Assembly: GCF_002252045.1 (NCBI RefSeq)
Contig: NZ_NEFF01000001.1
Location: 558,001-622,000 of the forward strand
DNA length: 64,000 nucleotides
Direction of reading: 5' to 3'
Source: Ignatzschineria sp. F8392
GTDB lineage: Bacteria > Pseudomonadota > Gammaproteobacteria > Cardiobacteriales > Wohlfahrtiimonadaceae
The stretch's first letter is position 1. Each line of letters opens with the position of its first letter. Under the pieces are notes generated by a model. It was not told where the DNA came from and did no database searches. It saw nothing but the letters and a program-made list of their open reading frames with translations. Both the position numbers and the translations under genes were made by a program. This document shows, piece after piece, positions 44,355-53,380 of the stretch.

Positions 44355-45206
44355 GTGAGTCTATCCGTTTCTGAGAAAAAGTTAGAAAAGCGTCTCCGTC
44401 GTAATGTGGGGCGCGCCATTATGGATTATCAGATGATTGAAGAGGGGGATCGCGTCATGGTCTGCCTTTCAGGAGGCAAGGATTCTTATGCGCTCTTAGA
44501 TCTTCTCTTAAAATTGCAGAAGCATGCGCCGGTCAAATTTGAGCTCTTTGCCGTCAATCTTGATCAGAAACAACCGGGATTTCCAGAGGAGATTTTGCCC
44601 AATTATCTCCGTTCTATTAATGTCCCTTTTGAGATTTTAGAGCAGGATACCTATTCGGTGGTACAACGCCTTATTCCTGAAGGGAAGACTACCTGTAGCC
44701 TCTGCTCTCGTCTACGTCGGGGTGTGCTCTATCAATATGCGAAAGAGAAGGGCTTTAATAAGATCGCGCTTGGTCATCATCGTGATGATATTGTGGAAAC
44801 ACTCTTTATGAATCTCTTTTTTGGTGGCGTTTTAAAAGCGATGCCCCCTAAATTAGAGAGTGATGATGGAGAGAATATTGTCATCCGTCCGCTGACTTAC
44901 TGTAGTGAGAGCGATCTGATTAAGTATGCACAGTTGCGCCAATTCCCTATTATTCCATGTAACCTCTGCGGTTCACAAGATGGATTGCAACGGCAGAGTA
45001 CAAAGCAGATGTTAGCTGCATGGGAAGCGGAATATCCGGGCAGAATTGATTCGATCTTTCGTGCGATCACTAATATTAAGCCCTCACAACTGGCCGATCC
45101 CCATCTCTTCGACTTTAAAAACTTCCTTGTGAGAGGTGGAGTAGAGCCTACGGCTCTTGAACGAAAAGAGCTCGGAATTGACCCCGAGAATAATTGGTTA
45201 CGTTAA
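44355..45206 (+). CDS. ttcA: tRNA 2-thiocytidine biosynthesis protein TtcA
   Basis: Iron-sulfur enzyme that makes 2-thiocytidine at position 32 of certain tRNAs. The 283-residue protein has the PP-loop [13 protein letters not shown] near residue 39 and the conserved cysteines in [11 protein letters not shown] and IPCNLCGSQ, plus [11 protein letters not shown] and PPKLESDDG. The start is GTG, read from family alignment ([11 protein letters not shown] near residue 11), with AAGGGG upstream. Length is normal. Confidence 0.95.
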   Translation: MSLSVSEKKLEKRLRRNVGRAIMDYQMIEEGDRVMVCLSGGKDSYALLDLLLKLQKHAPVKFELFAVNLDQKQPGFPEEILPNYLRSINVPFEILEQDTYSVVQRLIPEGKTTCSLCSRLRRGVLYQYAKEKGFNKIALGHHRDDIVETLFMNLFFGGVLKAMPPKLESDDGENIVIRPLTYCSESDLIKYAQLRQFPIIPCNLCGSQDGLQRQSTKQMLAAWEAEYPGRIDSIFRAITNIKPSQLADPHLFDFKNFLVRGGVEPTALERKELGIDPENNWLR

Positions 45207-45290
45207 TTTTAATTCTCTTTAGACGCTCTCTCTTTAGATCGATGTGATTGAGTTCTTTGTCGCTTATTTCTTTATCGCTTATCCATAGTT

Positions 45291-45313
45291 ACGCCCCTTA
45301 GAAAGGGGCGTTT
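45291..45313. terminator. Hairpin between convergent ttcA and xpaC
   Basis: Stem ACGCCCCTT / AAGGGGCGT, 9 bp with a 3-nt loop, then only TTT. A GC-rich hairpin between two converging genes is likely a weak two-way terminator. Confidence 0.6.
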
Positions 45314-45390
45314 ACATATCAGATTATAGCGATATTTGCGAGCATTCTGCTGCTTCAAGAGAGATATCGATAGATATCGATAGGATCTGA

Positions 45391-46668
45391 TTAATGGCGA
45401 TCAACCTCAAAACCTTGGCTTCGTAATAACTTATCAATCACCGTGGTATCAACTTTAAGATCATGGAGATCATTCTCGACCAACTCATCTGAAAGGGTGT
45501 CAAATGCCTGTTGTAAGGTCTGCATAGAGCGGAGAATCTCCTGGTGAAGTTCGATCTGCTTATCGCGTGAGGCATACTCCATGACGGTAAGATATTTCTG
45601 CAGATTCTCTTGAATCAGCGGAAGATAACGATTTAAGAAGCGGCCTCCCACTAAGACATCACGGGGATCTCGCTCCATCGCTTTAATGATTTTTGAGGCA
45701 GAATAGCCGATCTCGACCACTTGATCGGCAATATCGTGAGGAAGGCGGTCCACTAGCAACTCAATCTTTTCAAGAAGCTCAATATGTCGCCCAAAAAGTG
45801 CATATTTTGCTGCCTTTTCTGCCTCTAGCTTCTCCGCACGACGAAGGGCGGCAAGCTCTGCTTCGATCTCTCGCTCTGTTTCGATATAGGCTTGTTTTTC
45901 TCGCTCACTCATAAAGAGATAACTAAATTTACGGCGAATTTTTTTTGGTGCTAATAACCCAAAGAGTAGGGTTACCGCAAGTGCCGAAGAGGTTATTCCA
46001 GGAAAGATCGAGAATGCAGCAGCAGGATGATCTGCTAAACTCCCCGCTAAAAAGAGAAGCGCTAAAGGAATAGTGAACCAGAAAGCACGATTATTGATAT
46101 CTCGATCACGAATGCCGGTAATTGCGGCAACAATACCCCCGATCAGAAGGGAGATCGGCCAGTAGCCACTTAAGATCATAATGATTGCGGCAATGATTCC
46201 CACACCTAATGCAAAACGATTTGGGCGGGAAGGGAAGAGCATAATTAGTCCAAGATAGCTACCGAGCAGACCAAATCCCGGGGTGATTCCATCACTTGAA
46301 GGGATAAAGATACGCGCAATCTCCACACCGATGCCGGCAATAAATGCTTTTGCATGATCAACTAGGCGATTAAAGGTCGCTTTAGCGCCTTCAATACCGC
46401 GGCTAAAAGCACTATTGAGGCTATTGAAGATCTCCTGATCATATGGAGCATTTTGATTTGTAGCGTGACGCTTCTCCTCCCTTCTGCTCTCTCGATAAGA
46501 GGGGGAGAGATCCATCGCTCGTTCTTGGGCGTAGCGAAATCGCTCTTTAAGAGAAGCCCCTTTGAGGGAGCTTCGTTCAGTTGCTGCTTTTTGTGCGGCA
46601 CGACGTTCAAAGGGAAGCTCATTGGTACGCTCAGAACGAGAGTTATGTGACTGACGATATTGGCTCAT
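45391..46668 (-). CDS. xpaC: XpaC-family membrane protein (5-bromo-4-chloroindolyl phosphate hydrolysis protein)
   Basis: A 425-residue protein with a basic, low-complexity N-terminus (~100 residues), four or so membrane helices around residues 125-245, and a coiled-coil cytosolic end. The C-terminal part (LEKIELLVDRLPHDIADQV, LPLIQENLQKYLTVMEYAS, LHDLKVDTTVIDKLL) matches the XpaC/PF10112 domain. It follows telA on the same strand with 155 nt between, the usual pairing of these families. The family name comes from an old phosphatase phenotype and does not prove that enzyme activity. Confidence 0.82.
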   Translation of the reverse strand: MSQYRQSHNSRSERTNELPFERRAAQKAATERSSLKGASLKERFRYAQERAMDLSPSYRESRREEKRHATNQNAPYDQEIFNSLNSAFSRGIEGAKATFNRLVDHAKAFIAGIGVEIARIFIPSSDGITPGFGLLGSYLGLIMLFPSRPNRFALGVGIIAAIIMILSGYWPISLLIGGIVAAITGIRDRDINNRAFWFTIPLALLFLAGSLADHPAAAFSIFPGITSSALAVTLLFGLLAPKKIRRKFSYLFMSEREKQAYIETEREIEAELAALRRAEKLEAEKAAKYALFGRHIELLEKIELLVDRLPHDIADQVVEIGYSASKIIKAMERDPRDVLVGGRFLNRYLPLIQENLQKYLTVMEYASRDKQIELHQEILRSMQTLQQAFDTLSDELVENDLHDLKVDTTVIDKLLRSQGFEVDRH

Positions 46669-46823
46669 AGAGGACTCATAGATACAAAATGGATCAGCTA
46701 AAAGTGATCACTCAAAAGAGATAGCTTTTAAGTGATCGCCTTTAAGTAATTGCTTTTTAAGTAATAAGTTGATGTGATGATCATCATCGATGATTGATGA
46801 TTTATTGTCATCAGCTCTAGTGA

Positions 46824-47960
46824 TTAGCTATTGTACTTATCGACAACAGAGCTAATACGCTCACGGAGATTCTCTTCCATCTGACCCAATTCCACCTCAA
46901 CTTCTGCACGACGACGTCTCGCTTCTGTTGCGATCTTCATCGTCTCTTCAATCGTATCGACTAAGCGAGTTTGGACTTCACGGATTGTCTCAATATCAAC
47001 AATTGAGCGCTCCACCTCTTTTGCTGTTGCAATGGAGTTTTGCTGTAATGCTGCCGCATTTTTACGAAGTAACTCATTAGTGGTATCGGAGACATCTTTC
47101 TGCAACTGTGCGGCACGACCTTGCTCATCGAGTGAGAGGGAGAGAACGATTTGACTCTTCCAGATCGGCAGCGTTGAAAGAATACTTCCTTGAATCTTCT
47201 CTGCAAGCTGTTGATTATTATTTTGAATAATCCGAATTTGGGGTGCTGTCTGCATGGAGATCGTTTTTGAGATCTCAAGATCGTGTAAACGGCGTTCAAA
47301 GCGGTTAAGGTTCTCCATAAGATCCTTCACTTTTTGCGCGTCTAAAAGATCTTTCGATTCATCCGCAACTTTTTGAAGTGCCGGTAGTTGAGTCTCCTTA
47401 ATCTCTTTAACCTTCGCTTTTCCTGCTTCAACAAAGAGACTCACCTCTTTGTAGTAATCGAAGTTTTTAAGATAGAGCTGTTCGAGGCGTTCATTATCTC
47501 TTAAAAGCCCCACCATTGAGTTATCGAGATGACTTGCAATTGAATCGACTTGTGAGGTTAACGACATATGATCGATCTTCGCTTCCACCCCTTTTTTAAA
47601 GAGGGAGCCAATAATGGGTAATTTTGCAAGAAAGTTACCACTCTTCTCTTCAGCAGAGAGCGGATCATATTCACGAATCTTCATAATAAGGGAAGAGAGC
47701 TGATCACCAATAACGCCTGAATCTTTACCTTTTACCCGATCTAAAAGTGTATCGGCAAATTTAGCGATCTCTTCCATCGGCTTAACTCCGTAAGCCATCA
47801 CTTCAGCGGGATTATCGATATTGATTGTCTCGGAAATAGCATTGATTCGAACAAGATCTTCCTTCTTCACCGGGAGTTCTTTCCCTTCATCAAATTCTGC
47901 CATCTCTGTTGGGGTAACGGTTTGTAATGCTTTCTCTTCCAATAATTTCTCTTCGCTCAT
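46824..47960 (-). CDS. telA: TelA-family toxic anion resistance protein
   Basis: A 378-residue soluble, highly helical protein of the TelA/KlaA family (PF05816), linked to tellurite and some antibiotic resistance. Characteristic parts are VMAYGVKPMEEIAKFADTLLDRV, FLAKLPIIGSLFKKG, the central MAPQIR-like SMQTAPQIRIIQNNNQQLAEKIQ, LPIWKSQIVLSL and RRAEVEVELGQMEENL near the end. It pairs with xpaC downstream. Actual tellurite resistance is not implied by the family alone. Confidence 0.88.
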   Translation of the reverse strand: MSEEKLLEEKALQTVTPTEMAEFDEGKELPVKKEDLVRINAISETINIDNPAEVMAYGVKPMEEIAKFADTLLDRVKGKDSGVIGDQLSSLIMKIREYDPLSAEEKSGNFLAKLPIIGSLFKKGVEAKIDHMSLTSQVDSIASHLDNSMVGLLRDNERLEQLYLKNFDYYKEVSLFVEAGKAKVKEIKETQLPALQKVADESKDLLDAQKVKDLMENLNRFERRLHDLEISKTISMQTAPQIRIIQNNNQQLAEKIQGSILSTLPIWKSQIVLSLSLDEQGRAAQLQKDVSDTTNELLRKNAAALQQNSIATAKEVERSIVDIETIREVQTRLVDTIEETMKIATEARRRRAEVEVELGQMEENLRERISSVVDKYNS

Positions 47961-48491
47961 GCTTGATCTCTCTTCTTAACGTTATCGTAATATTCCACCA
48001 TTATAATGTTTTTTGACGGGATAATCCTCAATAATCTAGGTAATTTCCGATTTATGCTCGTTATATACTAATAGGAAAGTTCAGCGATCATAGCAGGGGA
48101 TGTTTCAAGCTAACTCTTTAATGATAGTAACCTGCTTGATATGTGATTATATTGATGCAACTATATTAACTTAATCATATTAATCTAATCATATTAATCT
48201 AATCATATTCAGCTAATCATGTTTGGCTAATAATGTTTATACAACCATATTTATATAATGATAAATATTTAATTGTGTTCATTTAGGAGTGCTTACTTAA
48301 TTATGATTTTCAATAGTAATTAATTGATTTTGTTGGTGTTAAGTGTCTTTTGTTATTGATAATCGATATTATTTAAATTAATTTAAAGAGAATCATAAAA
48401 AGTATTAAATAGTATTTTTCGATAGAAAGCGATCTAATAGAGATGGAGGCGAGAAATCACCTCTACTACCTACATTAAAGAGGACAATATT
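47961..48491. repeat. AT-rich telA-GDPD spacer with 14-nt repeats
   Basis: 531 bp between divergent genes. A 14-nt unit (AATCATATTAATCT) recurs about three times at 48172-48210 and decays into TAATCATG/TAATAATG variants. No palindrome or gene stands out. AGAGGACAA precedes the ATG at 48492. Confidence 0.5.
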
Positions 48492-49397
48492 ATGTCTTTA
48501 TATCAAAAAGGACTTTCAACTGAACCTAAAGTGATCGCTCATCGGGGCGCCGGAAAGAGTGCGCCGGAGAATACATTAGTGGCATTTCGTCACGCCTTTC
48601 AAGAAGGATATCGCTACTTTACCTGTGATATTCGTTGCTCTGAGGATCGCGAACTCTTTCTCCTTCATGATGCTGATCTTGAGAGAACGACCAATGGTTA
48701 TGGTAGAGCAGATGAGATGAGTTGGGATCTACTCTCAAAGTTAGAGGCAGGTTCTTACTATTCACCGCTCTATATGGGAGAATCGATCCCCCGTTTTGAG
48801 GCAGTTGTAAACTTTATTATTAGTAATTATTGCCGGCTCAATATTGAGGTGAAAAGTGGTGCGATAGATGATAAGGAATTAGGTCGAATAGTGGCTGAAA
48901 GACTCTATCGTAAGATTATTGATCGTCTTGATGCTTGTGTCGATATTCTCTTTGATGAGGATCTCGATCGACTCTTTGAGCGCCTCTTCAATGAGATGCT
49001 CGATGGACCGACCGATTACTGTATTAAAAATCAATTTCTCATCACCTCGAGCTCTCCCTTGATTTTAGAGGGTGCATTTGCCGCCCAACCTTGGATTCCA
49101 CGAGGTTATATTGTCGATCCTGACGATGATCATTTTTTAGATAGAAAAGTGAATAGCGAAGTTGATAGAGACGTTGATAGAGAAGCGCTCTTATCATTAC
49201 TCAAAAACTTAAAATGCAGTGCGCTTATTATCCCTAAGGAGTTTGTCACTCCCCAACTTGTCGAACGCTGCCGGCAGGAGAATTATCTTCTATTTGTGAC
49301 AGTGGTTGATGAGATTATCGAGATTGATCAACTCCTCAAGATGGGAGTCGATAGCGTCATTACCGATAATATCGATGCAGCTGCTTGTTTTTCTTAA
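48492..49397 (+). CDS. ugpQ: Cytoplasmic glycerophosphodiester phosphodiesterase
   Basis: Hydrolyses glycerophosphodiesters to glycerol 3-phosphate and an alcohol. The 301-residue GDPD-fold protein has the catalytic start VIAHRGAGKSAPENTLVAF, then LLHDADLERTTNG and NIEVKSG with the metal-binding Glu and His residues. There is no signal peptide, favouring the cytosolic UgpQ type over periplasmic GlpQ. An acidic insertion (about residues 140-170, VDILFDEDLDRLFERLF) lengthens it beyond the usual ~245. Its product could feed GlpD. The exact symbol is tentative. Confidence 0.85.
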   Translation: MSLYQKGLSTEPKVIAHRGAGKSAPENTLVAFRHAFQEGYRYFTCDIRCSEDRELFLLHDADLERTTNGYGRADEMSWDLLSKLEAGSYYSPLYMGESIPRFEAVVNFIISNYCRLNIEVKSGAIDDKELGRIVAERLYRKIIDRLDACVDILFDEDLDRLFERLFNEMLDGPTDYCIKNQFLITSSSPLILEGAFAAQPWIPRGYIVDPDDDHFLDRKVNSEVDRDVDREALLSLLKNLKCSALIIPKEFVTPQLVERCRQENYLLFVTVVDEIIEIDQLLKMGVDSVITDNIDAAACFS

Positions 49398-49665
49398 TGG
49401 ACGCTTTTTACAGAAGATGATAGTGGAAATACATTAAAGTGTAGCAATTGACTATAATAGTTAATGATTCAATCATGTTATATCTAATGTAGATATCTTA
49501 TATTAGATATCTATATTAGGCGATAACTATTGGGTGCTTGCATTGCACAGCCTTATTAAATTTAGTTTAAATTAACGTTAATTCATTGTGGTTAAAGTCG
49601 GTTGATGCAATGTTAGTGCGCCTCATAAAATCTATTGATAGGGTTAAAAAGGAAGATTAGTTTTA

Positions 49666-50424
49666 ATGTTATTACCCCAAAAGAACTCGGCAGAGTTAGC
49701 AAAGCTCTTTGCTCAAATGCTCGAAGAGGAGAACTATATAGAAGCGGAGACGCCTGAGGAGTTCGCTTATTATCTTGAAATTAATAAAATCCCGAAGAGA
49801 AGTATGGATGATCTGCAAGCTTGGGCATTTTATTATGCAGTAAAACGAGATTCTGAGCGGGCAATCGATTATTTTAAACGCTCTTTTTATTTTGAAGATC
49901 CTGAGTTTTGTAGTAATTATCTCTACTATTTGATTCTATTAAAAAAGTTTGATGCTTGTGAGGAAGCCTTAATGCGTGCTGTAGATAAATATCCCGTAAG
50001 TATAGCTTCAATCACTAAACTTCAGCTCTTTTTTGCAATTTTAAAAGGGGATGAGGAGGGTATCTTAGACGCTTTTGACAACCTCATAAAATTAAAAAAT
50101 GAGGAGAGTGATTATTATCGCTTCTTAAAAGCACAATACCTTGCCTTTATGCAGAATATGCGCTTTTCAGGAGAGATGCTTCAATTAATTGGGAAGATCT
50201 ATCAAGCCATTTGCCATCAATATTCTTTTATAACCTATCCTAAAATTACTTTTGAGGTTGATGAGGAACATGGTCTCAATGCTATTGTTTTTGCTCTGAA
50301 GTCAGAAAAAGATGTGATGCTTATCCCAGAGTTAAATGGAGAATTGGCAGATCGATTATCTCAGTTAGAACAACTTGATGGAAAGGTATTTACTGCAACA
50401 TTTGATATGATTAGGAATCTTTAA
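49666..50424 (+). CDS. Uncharacterised TPR-like protein paired with a HEPN gene
   Basis: I do not recognise a named family. The 252-residue protein is acidic and helical. Residues ~50-115 look like degenerate tetratricopeptide repeats (LQAWAFYYAVKRDSERAIDYFKRS, then a second copy ending in EEALMRAVDKYP). The last ~60 residues (PKITFEVDEEHGLNAIVFAL, then LSQLEQLDGKVFTATFDMI) look beta-rich. The HEPN-fold gene starts 14 nt after its stop, so they form a two-gene unit. A protein-interaction or regulator role for the partner is a guess. Confidence 0.55.
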   Translation: MLLPQKNSAELAKLFAQMLEEENYIEAETPEEFAYYLEINKIPKRSMDDLQAWAFYYAVKRDSERAIDYFKRSFYFEDPEFCSNYLYYLILLKKFDACEEALMRAVDKYPVSIASITKLQLFFAILKGDEEGILDAFDNLIKLKNEESDYYRFLKAQYLAFMQNMRFSGEMLQLIGKIYQAICHQYSFITYPKITFEVDEEHGLNAIVFALKSEKDVMLIPELNGELADRLSQLEQLDGKVFTATFDMIRNL

Positions 50425-50438
50425 ATATCAGAGGAAAT

Positions 50439-50819
50439 ATGGCGGTTAAAAGTATTGATTTTTTGAATTTTGCTGAAGACCTGTTTAAGAGCGCAAGTCG
50501 AGAGATCGAATATCGAAATGTAGTATCTCGTTCATATTATTCTTCTTTACATTTGATCAATTCTTTTGTTCTCAATGCACCTAAAAAGCAACAGAATTTA
50601 ATCAATTATCTTTGCGATACAAAAGAGCATCTCAATGAAAAAGTTGACTCAAAAACTTTGAGATCATTTGGATTGAGATTAGAGCAACAACGGAGAAATA
50701 GGGTTAAGGCAGATTATTATCTACATAGACATCTCTCCTCTTATGAGGCAAAAAATGCGCTTAAAGAGGCCAAGATATGTCGAGCTTTACTAGAAAAAGA
50801 GGAAGATAAGAATATTTAG
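50439..50819 (+). CDS. HEPN-fold protein (UPF0332-like)
   Basis: A 126-residue all-helical protein. The segments VVSRSYYSSLHLIN (residues ~28-41) and RVKADYYLHRHLSSYEA (88-104) match the conserved R-S-Y-Y and R-x-x-A-D-Y patterns of small HEPN proteins. The canonical RNase motif R-x4-6-H is not clean: Arg88 and His96 are seven residues apart. HEPN proteins of this size often act as toxins or with nucleotidyltransferase antitoxins; here the partner is a TPR-like protein instead. A terminator follows. Confidence 0.65.
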   Translation: MAVKSIDFLNFAEDLFKSASREIEYRNVVSRSYYSSLHLINSFVLNAPKKQQNLINYLCDTKEHLNEKVDSKTLRSFGLRLEQQRRNRVKADYYLHRHLSSYEAKNALKEAKICRALLEKEEDKNI

Positions 50820-50893
50820 TATTGAGATCTATTAATAATCTCGGTAATGCGCTTATTACTCTTATTTTTAAAAGTAATTTGTAAGATATTGTA

Positions 50894-50928
50894 AATCTCG
50901 TACTAATGTGTGTGGTACGGGATTTTTT
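50894..50928 (+). terminator. Terminator after the TPR/HEPN gene pair
   Basis: Stem AATCTCGTAC / GTACGGGATT (10 bp, one G-U pair), 11-nt loop, followed by about six Ts, 75 nt beyond the HEPN stop. Confidence 0.85.
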
Positions 50929-50939
50929 ATTTGATTTTT

Positions 50940-51760
50940 CAATAGGTAAGAGAATCAGCGGAAGGGCGGGAACCTACCATCTCGCTCTTATCACAACCTC
51001 ATGCCCGCAGGTCGGCATCGATGATGCCAACTGCCGGCGCGTGTTTTTTGGAAGAGCGCTGTGGTGAGATCCGGCAGCGTTCAGCTCCTGTTTGTTAATA
51101 TAGATTTTCTATATTCTCTAAGATGATTTTTGGAAGGGCGGGAACCAACCATTTTGTTCTTATCACAACTGCATGCCCGCAGATCGGCATCGATGATTCC
51201 GGGAAAATAATTAAAGATGATTTAAACGGCTCTTAAACAGTTCTTAAACAGCCGTTAAACAATATCTGCTGGTGATAGAGAGATCGCCCCTTGCCGGCGT
51301 GAAATTTATGGAAAAACGCGATAGTGAGAACCGGCAACTCAACAGCTTCTGTTTGTTAATATAGATTTCCTATATCCTTTAAGATGATTTTTGGAAGGGC
51401 GGGAACCAACCATTTTGTTCTTATAATAATCGCATGCTCGCAGATCGGCATCGATGATGCCCTCTGCCGGCGCGCAATTTCTGGAGGAGCGCGATAGTGA
51501 GGACCGGCAACTCAACAGCTTCTGTTTGTTAATATAGATTCTCTATATCCTCTAAGATGATTTTTGGAAGGGCGGGAGAGAATGATTTCGTTCTTTTCAC
51601 TCCGGCATGCCCGCCAGATGGCATCTTTGATGCCGGGAAAATTTTTTCTTTAATAGCTATTTACCAGCTATTTATCGGTAATTGAGATTACCTTCTGACG
51701 GCGCAGAATTTATGGCAATATGCGATAGTAATAAGCGACAGCATTCAGCCTTTAAATTAA
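50940..51760 (-). repeat. A/B repeat block 6 (minus orientation), downstream of the Abi gene
   Basis: B units at 50966-51008, 51138-51180, 51399-51441 (right arm decayed to CTCGC) and 51572-51614. A units at 51032-51076, 51292-51336 and 51465-51509, plus a decayed A near 51697-51750. The flank GTTTGTTAATATAGATTYYCTATA recurs before each B. The block ends ~25 bp before the small-RNA promoter. Confidence 0.88.
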
Positions 51761-51780
51761 AATTAATCTTTCCATTCAAT

Positions 51781-51809
51781 TTGACAAAAAAATCTTATCA
51801 TCATAATAT
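51781..51809 (+). promoter_or_regulatory. Near-consensus sigma-70 promoter for a small RNA
   Basis: TTGACA at 51781-51786, exactly 17 nt, then TAATAT at 51804-51809. This is the best promoter seen in the window. It points toward the 3' end of the Abi gene, with no open frame behind it that looks like a gene. Confidence 0.8.
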
Positions 51810-51815
51810 TATTGA

Positions 51816-51900
51816 CAACAATCCCCTCAATCTCTGCCTAGTTACTAACTCTTTGAAGTTATTTAATCTAGGGTACACAGAGTTGAGGGCTTTTTATTTT
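51816..51900 (+). ncRNA. Structured small RNA convergent with the AbiF-type gene
   Basis: From the expected start near 51816, an ~80-nt RNA folds into one long stem: CCCTCAA 51824-51830 with TTGAGGG 51883-51889, CTCTG 51832-51836 with CAGAG 51878-51882, and CCTAG 51837-51841 with CTAGG 51868-51872, separated by a bulged U and a 5-nt bulge. An inner hairpin TAACT-N6-AGTTA (51846-51861) closes it. TTTTTATTTTTT follows as a terminator and lies across the abiF stop codon. AbiF-type genes are known to be accompanied by conserved structured RNAs. That this RNA belongs to that class is inference. Confidence 0.68.
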
Positions 51901-52820
51901 TTACTCCATAATTCCCATGATTTTAAATCAATATCTTTGATTAGACCAAATTGGTTGAGAGAAATAGCTTTATTGGCTGGATGTGGGAATTCCTCAATAA
52001 GATCTATAAATCTTTTCCCCCATGTCGATCTGGGACAAATAGTATTGAGCATGCGTTTTATCAAACAAAAGTATAGAAACATATGATTAGGCGATAATTT
52101 TTGTAAGTTAGAATCGTTTAGTCCTTTTAAACTTACCCGGCTAATCGCATTTCTATTCCATAATCTTCCATGATGAGCAGAAATATTGCGAATAATATTA
52201 AAAGCATGCAATTGAGTTTCTAAATTTTTTCCTGATGGAAGTCGATATTTTCTAGCAATTTTATCTTTATCTTTCAGCTTCATTCCTGCATATAATTTTG
52301 AAAGTGATCCAAAATCCATTATCTCAGTAGCGACCCAAATAGGTAATCTACCGCCATAATATTGATTATGATGAGCTATAAACTCAAGTTTTTTTGATTG
52401 ATTTAATAACTCTTCATATCTTGATAACCACTTTTCGTGTTGAAAAGATTTATCAAATTTTGCACTGTTAGTATGGGCTAGTGATTCCTTTTCACCTAAT
52501 AAATAGGAAATGTCTACTCTTATTGCTATTTCAATTCTTTCTAATGCATCTAATGCCAATAATCTTAGACGCTTATCAAAAATATAAAGATCTAGAACAT
52601 CTTGAAAATAACTATTGCTTATAAATTTATTCAAGAGTTTGCCCGTGGCTATTTTTTCTTTAAATGGATACCAATATCCACTCAGCCGATAGTATCCAAT
52701 GCTCTCTAAATAGGGCAAAGCGAACTTTTTATTTTTGATTATAAGGCCTCTCTCTACTAGTAAATCTAGTTGATCCTCGAAACTTAACCATTTTTTAGGT
52801 GATCTATTAAAGGAATTCAT
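51894..52820 (-). CDS. abiF: AbiF/AbiD-type abortive infection protein (Abi_2, HEPN)
   Basis: A 308-residue protein of the Abi_2 family (PF07751), phage-defence HEPN proteins. Signatures are the N-terminal FEDQLDLLVERGL, YLESIGYYRLSGYWYPF (residues 38-53), LDLYIFDKRLRLLALDALERIE and the HEPN nuclease-like motif RNISAHHGRLWNR with Arg211 and His216 (R-x4-H). No good ribosome site precedes the ATG. An inverted repeat CTTGAA-N10-TTCAAG lies at 52856-52877, 36 nt upstream. Repeat blocks flank the gene on both sides, and a small-RNA gene runs into its 3' end. The choice between the AbiF and AbiD names is uncertain. Confidence 0.85.
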   Translation of the reverse strand: MNSFNRSPKKWLSFEDQLDLLVERGLIIKNKKFALPYLESIGYYRLSGYWYPFKEKIATGKLLNKFISNSYFQDVLDLYIFDKRLRLLALDALERIEIAIRVDISYLLGEKESLAHTNSAKFDKSFQHEKWLSRYEELLNQSKKLEFIAHHNQYYGGRLPIWVATEIMDFGSLSKLYAGMKLKDKDKIARKYRLPSGKNLETQLHAFNIIRNISAHHGRLWNRNAISRVSLKGLNDSNLQKLSPNHMFLYFCLIKRMLNTICPRSTWGKRFIDLIEEFPHPANKAISLNQFGLIKDIDLKSWELWSKK

Positions 52821-53380
52821 TTGAAATATACTCTATTAACATCTTATTAAAGCCGCTTGAATATCTATAATTTCAAGAGCAATTGGGTATAGGACATAAA
52901 TATAAAGAGCTAAATTGACTTCAATGATTATATTCTGCCATTTCCTTTTTTCAATTGATTTTCCCTTAATAAATGAATTGTTAATTCAACTAGTTATGTT
53001 TTTTTAGCTGTTTAAAAATAAAAAATCAGCGGGAGAAAATGATTTCGTTCTTTTCACTCCGGCATGCCCGCAGATCGGCATCGATGATGCCAACTGCCGG
53101 CGCGTGTTTTTTGGAAGAGCGCTGTGGTGAGATCCGGCAGCGTTCAGCTTATTTTGTTATAACCAATAAGAAAATTTTGTGAGCGGCGGGAATCTACTAT
53201 TTCATTCTTATCACAACTGCATACCTGTAGGCCGGCATCCCATTTACTCTTAAGATCTATTACTCTTGGAGGATGGTCAATGTGATACAAATATAGATAG
53301 GGCGAGTGAAATAGGGTCAGTTGTTGCAATGACTATCATCGGTCCTATTGTTTAAAAAATAAAATCATGAAGGAGGGAAT
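52821..53380 (-). repeat. Spacer upstream of the Abi gene with A/B repeat block 7
   Basis: AT-rich abi promoter region with the inverted repeat CTTGAA/TTCAAG (52856-52877), then minus-oriented B at 53029-53071, A at 53095-53139 and a B with a decayed right arm starting at 53186. The A copy here and the A at 51032-51076 in block 6 are nearly identical including flanks. The last ~130 bp belong to the dipeptidase promoter; AAGGAGG precedes its ATG. Confidence 0.8.

Noticed and set aside
51682-52086. 134-codon frame on + across the abi 3' end
   Set aside because: It starts inside a decayed A repeat, runs antisense to abiF and through the small-RNA terminator; composition is not protein-like.
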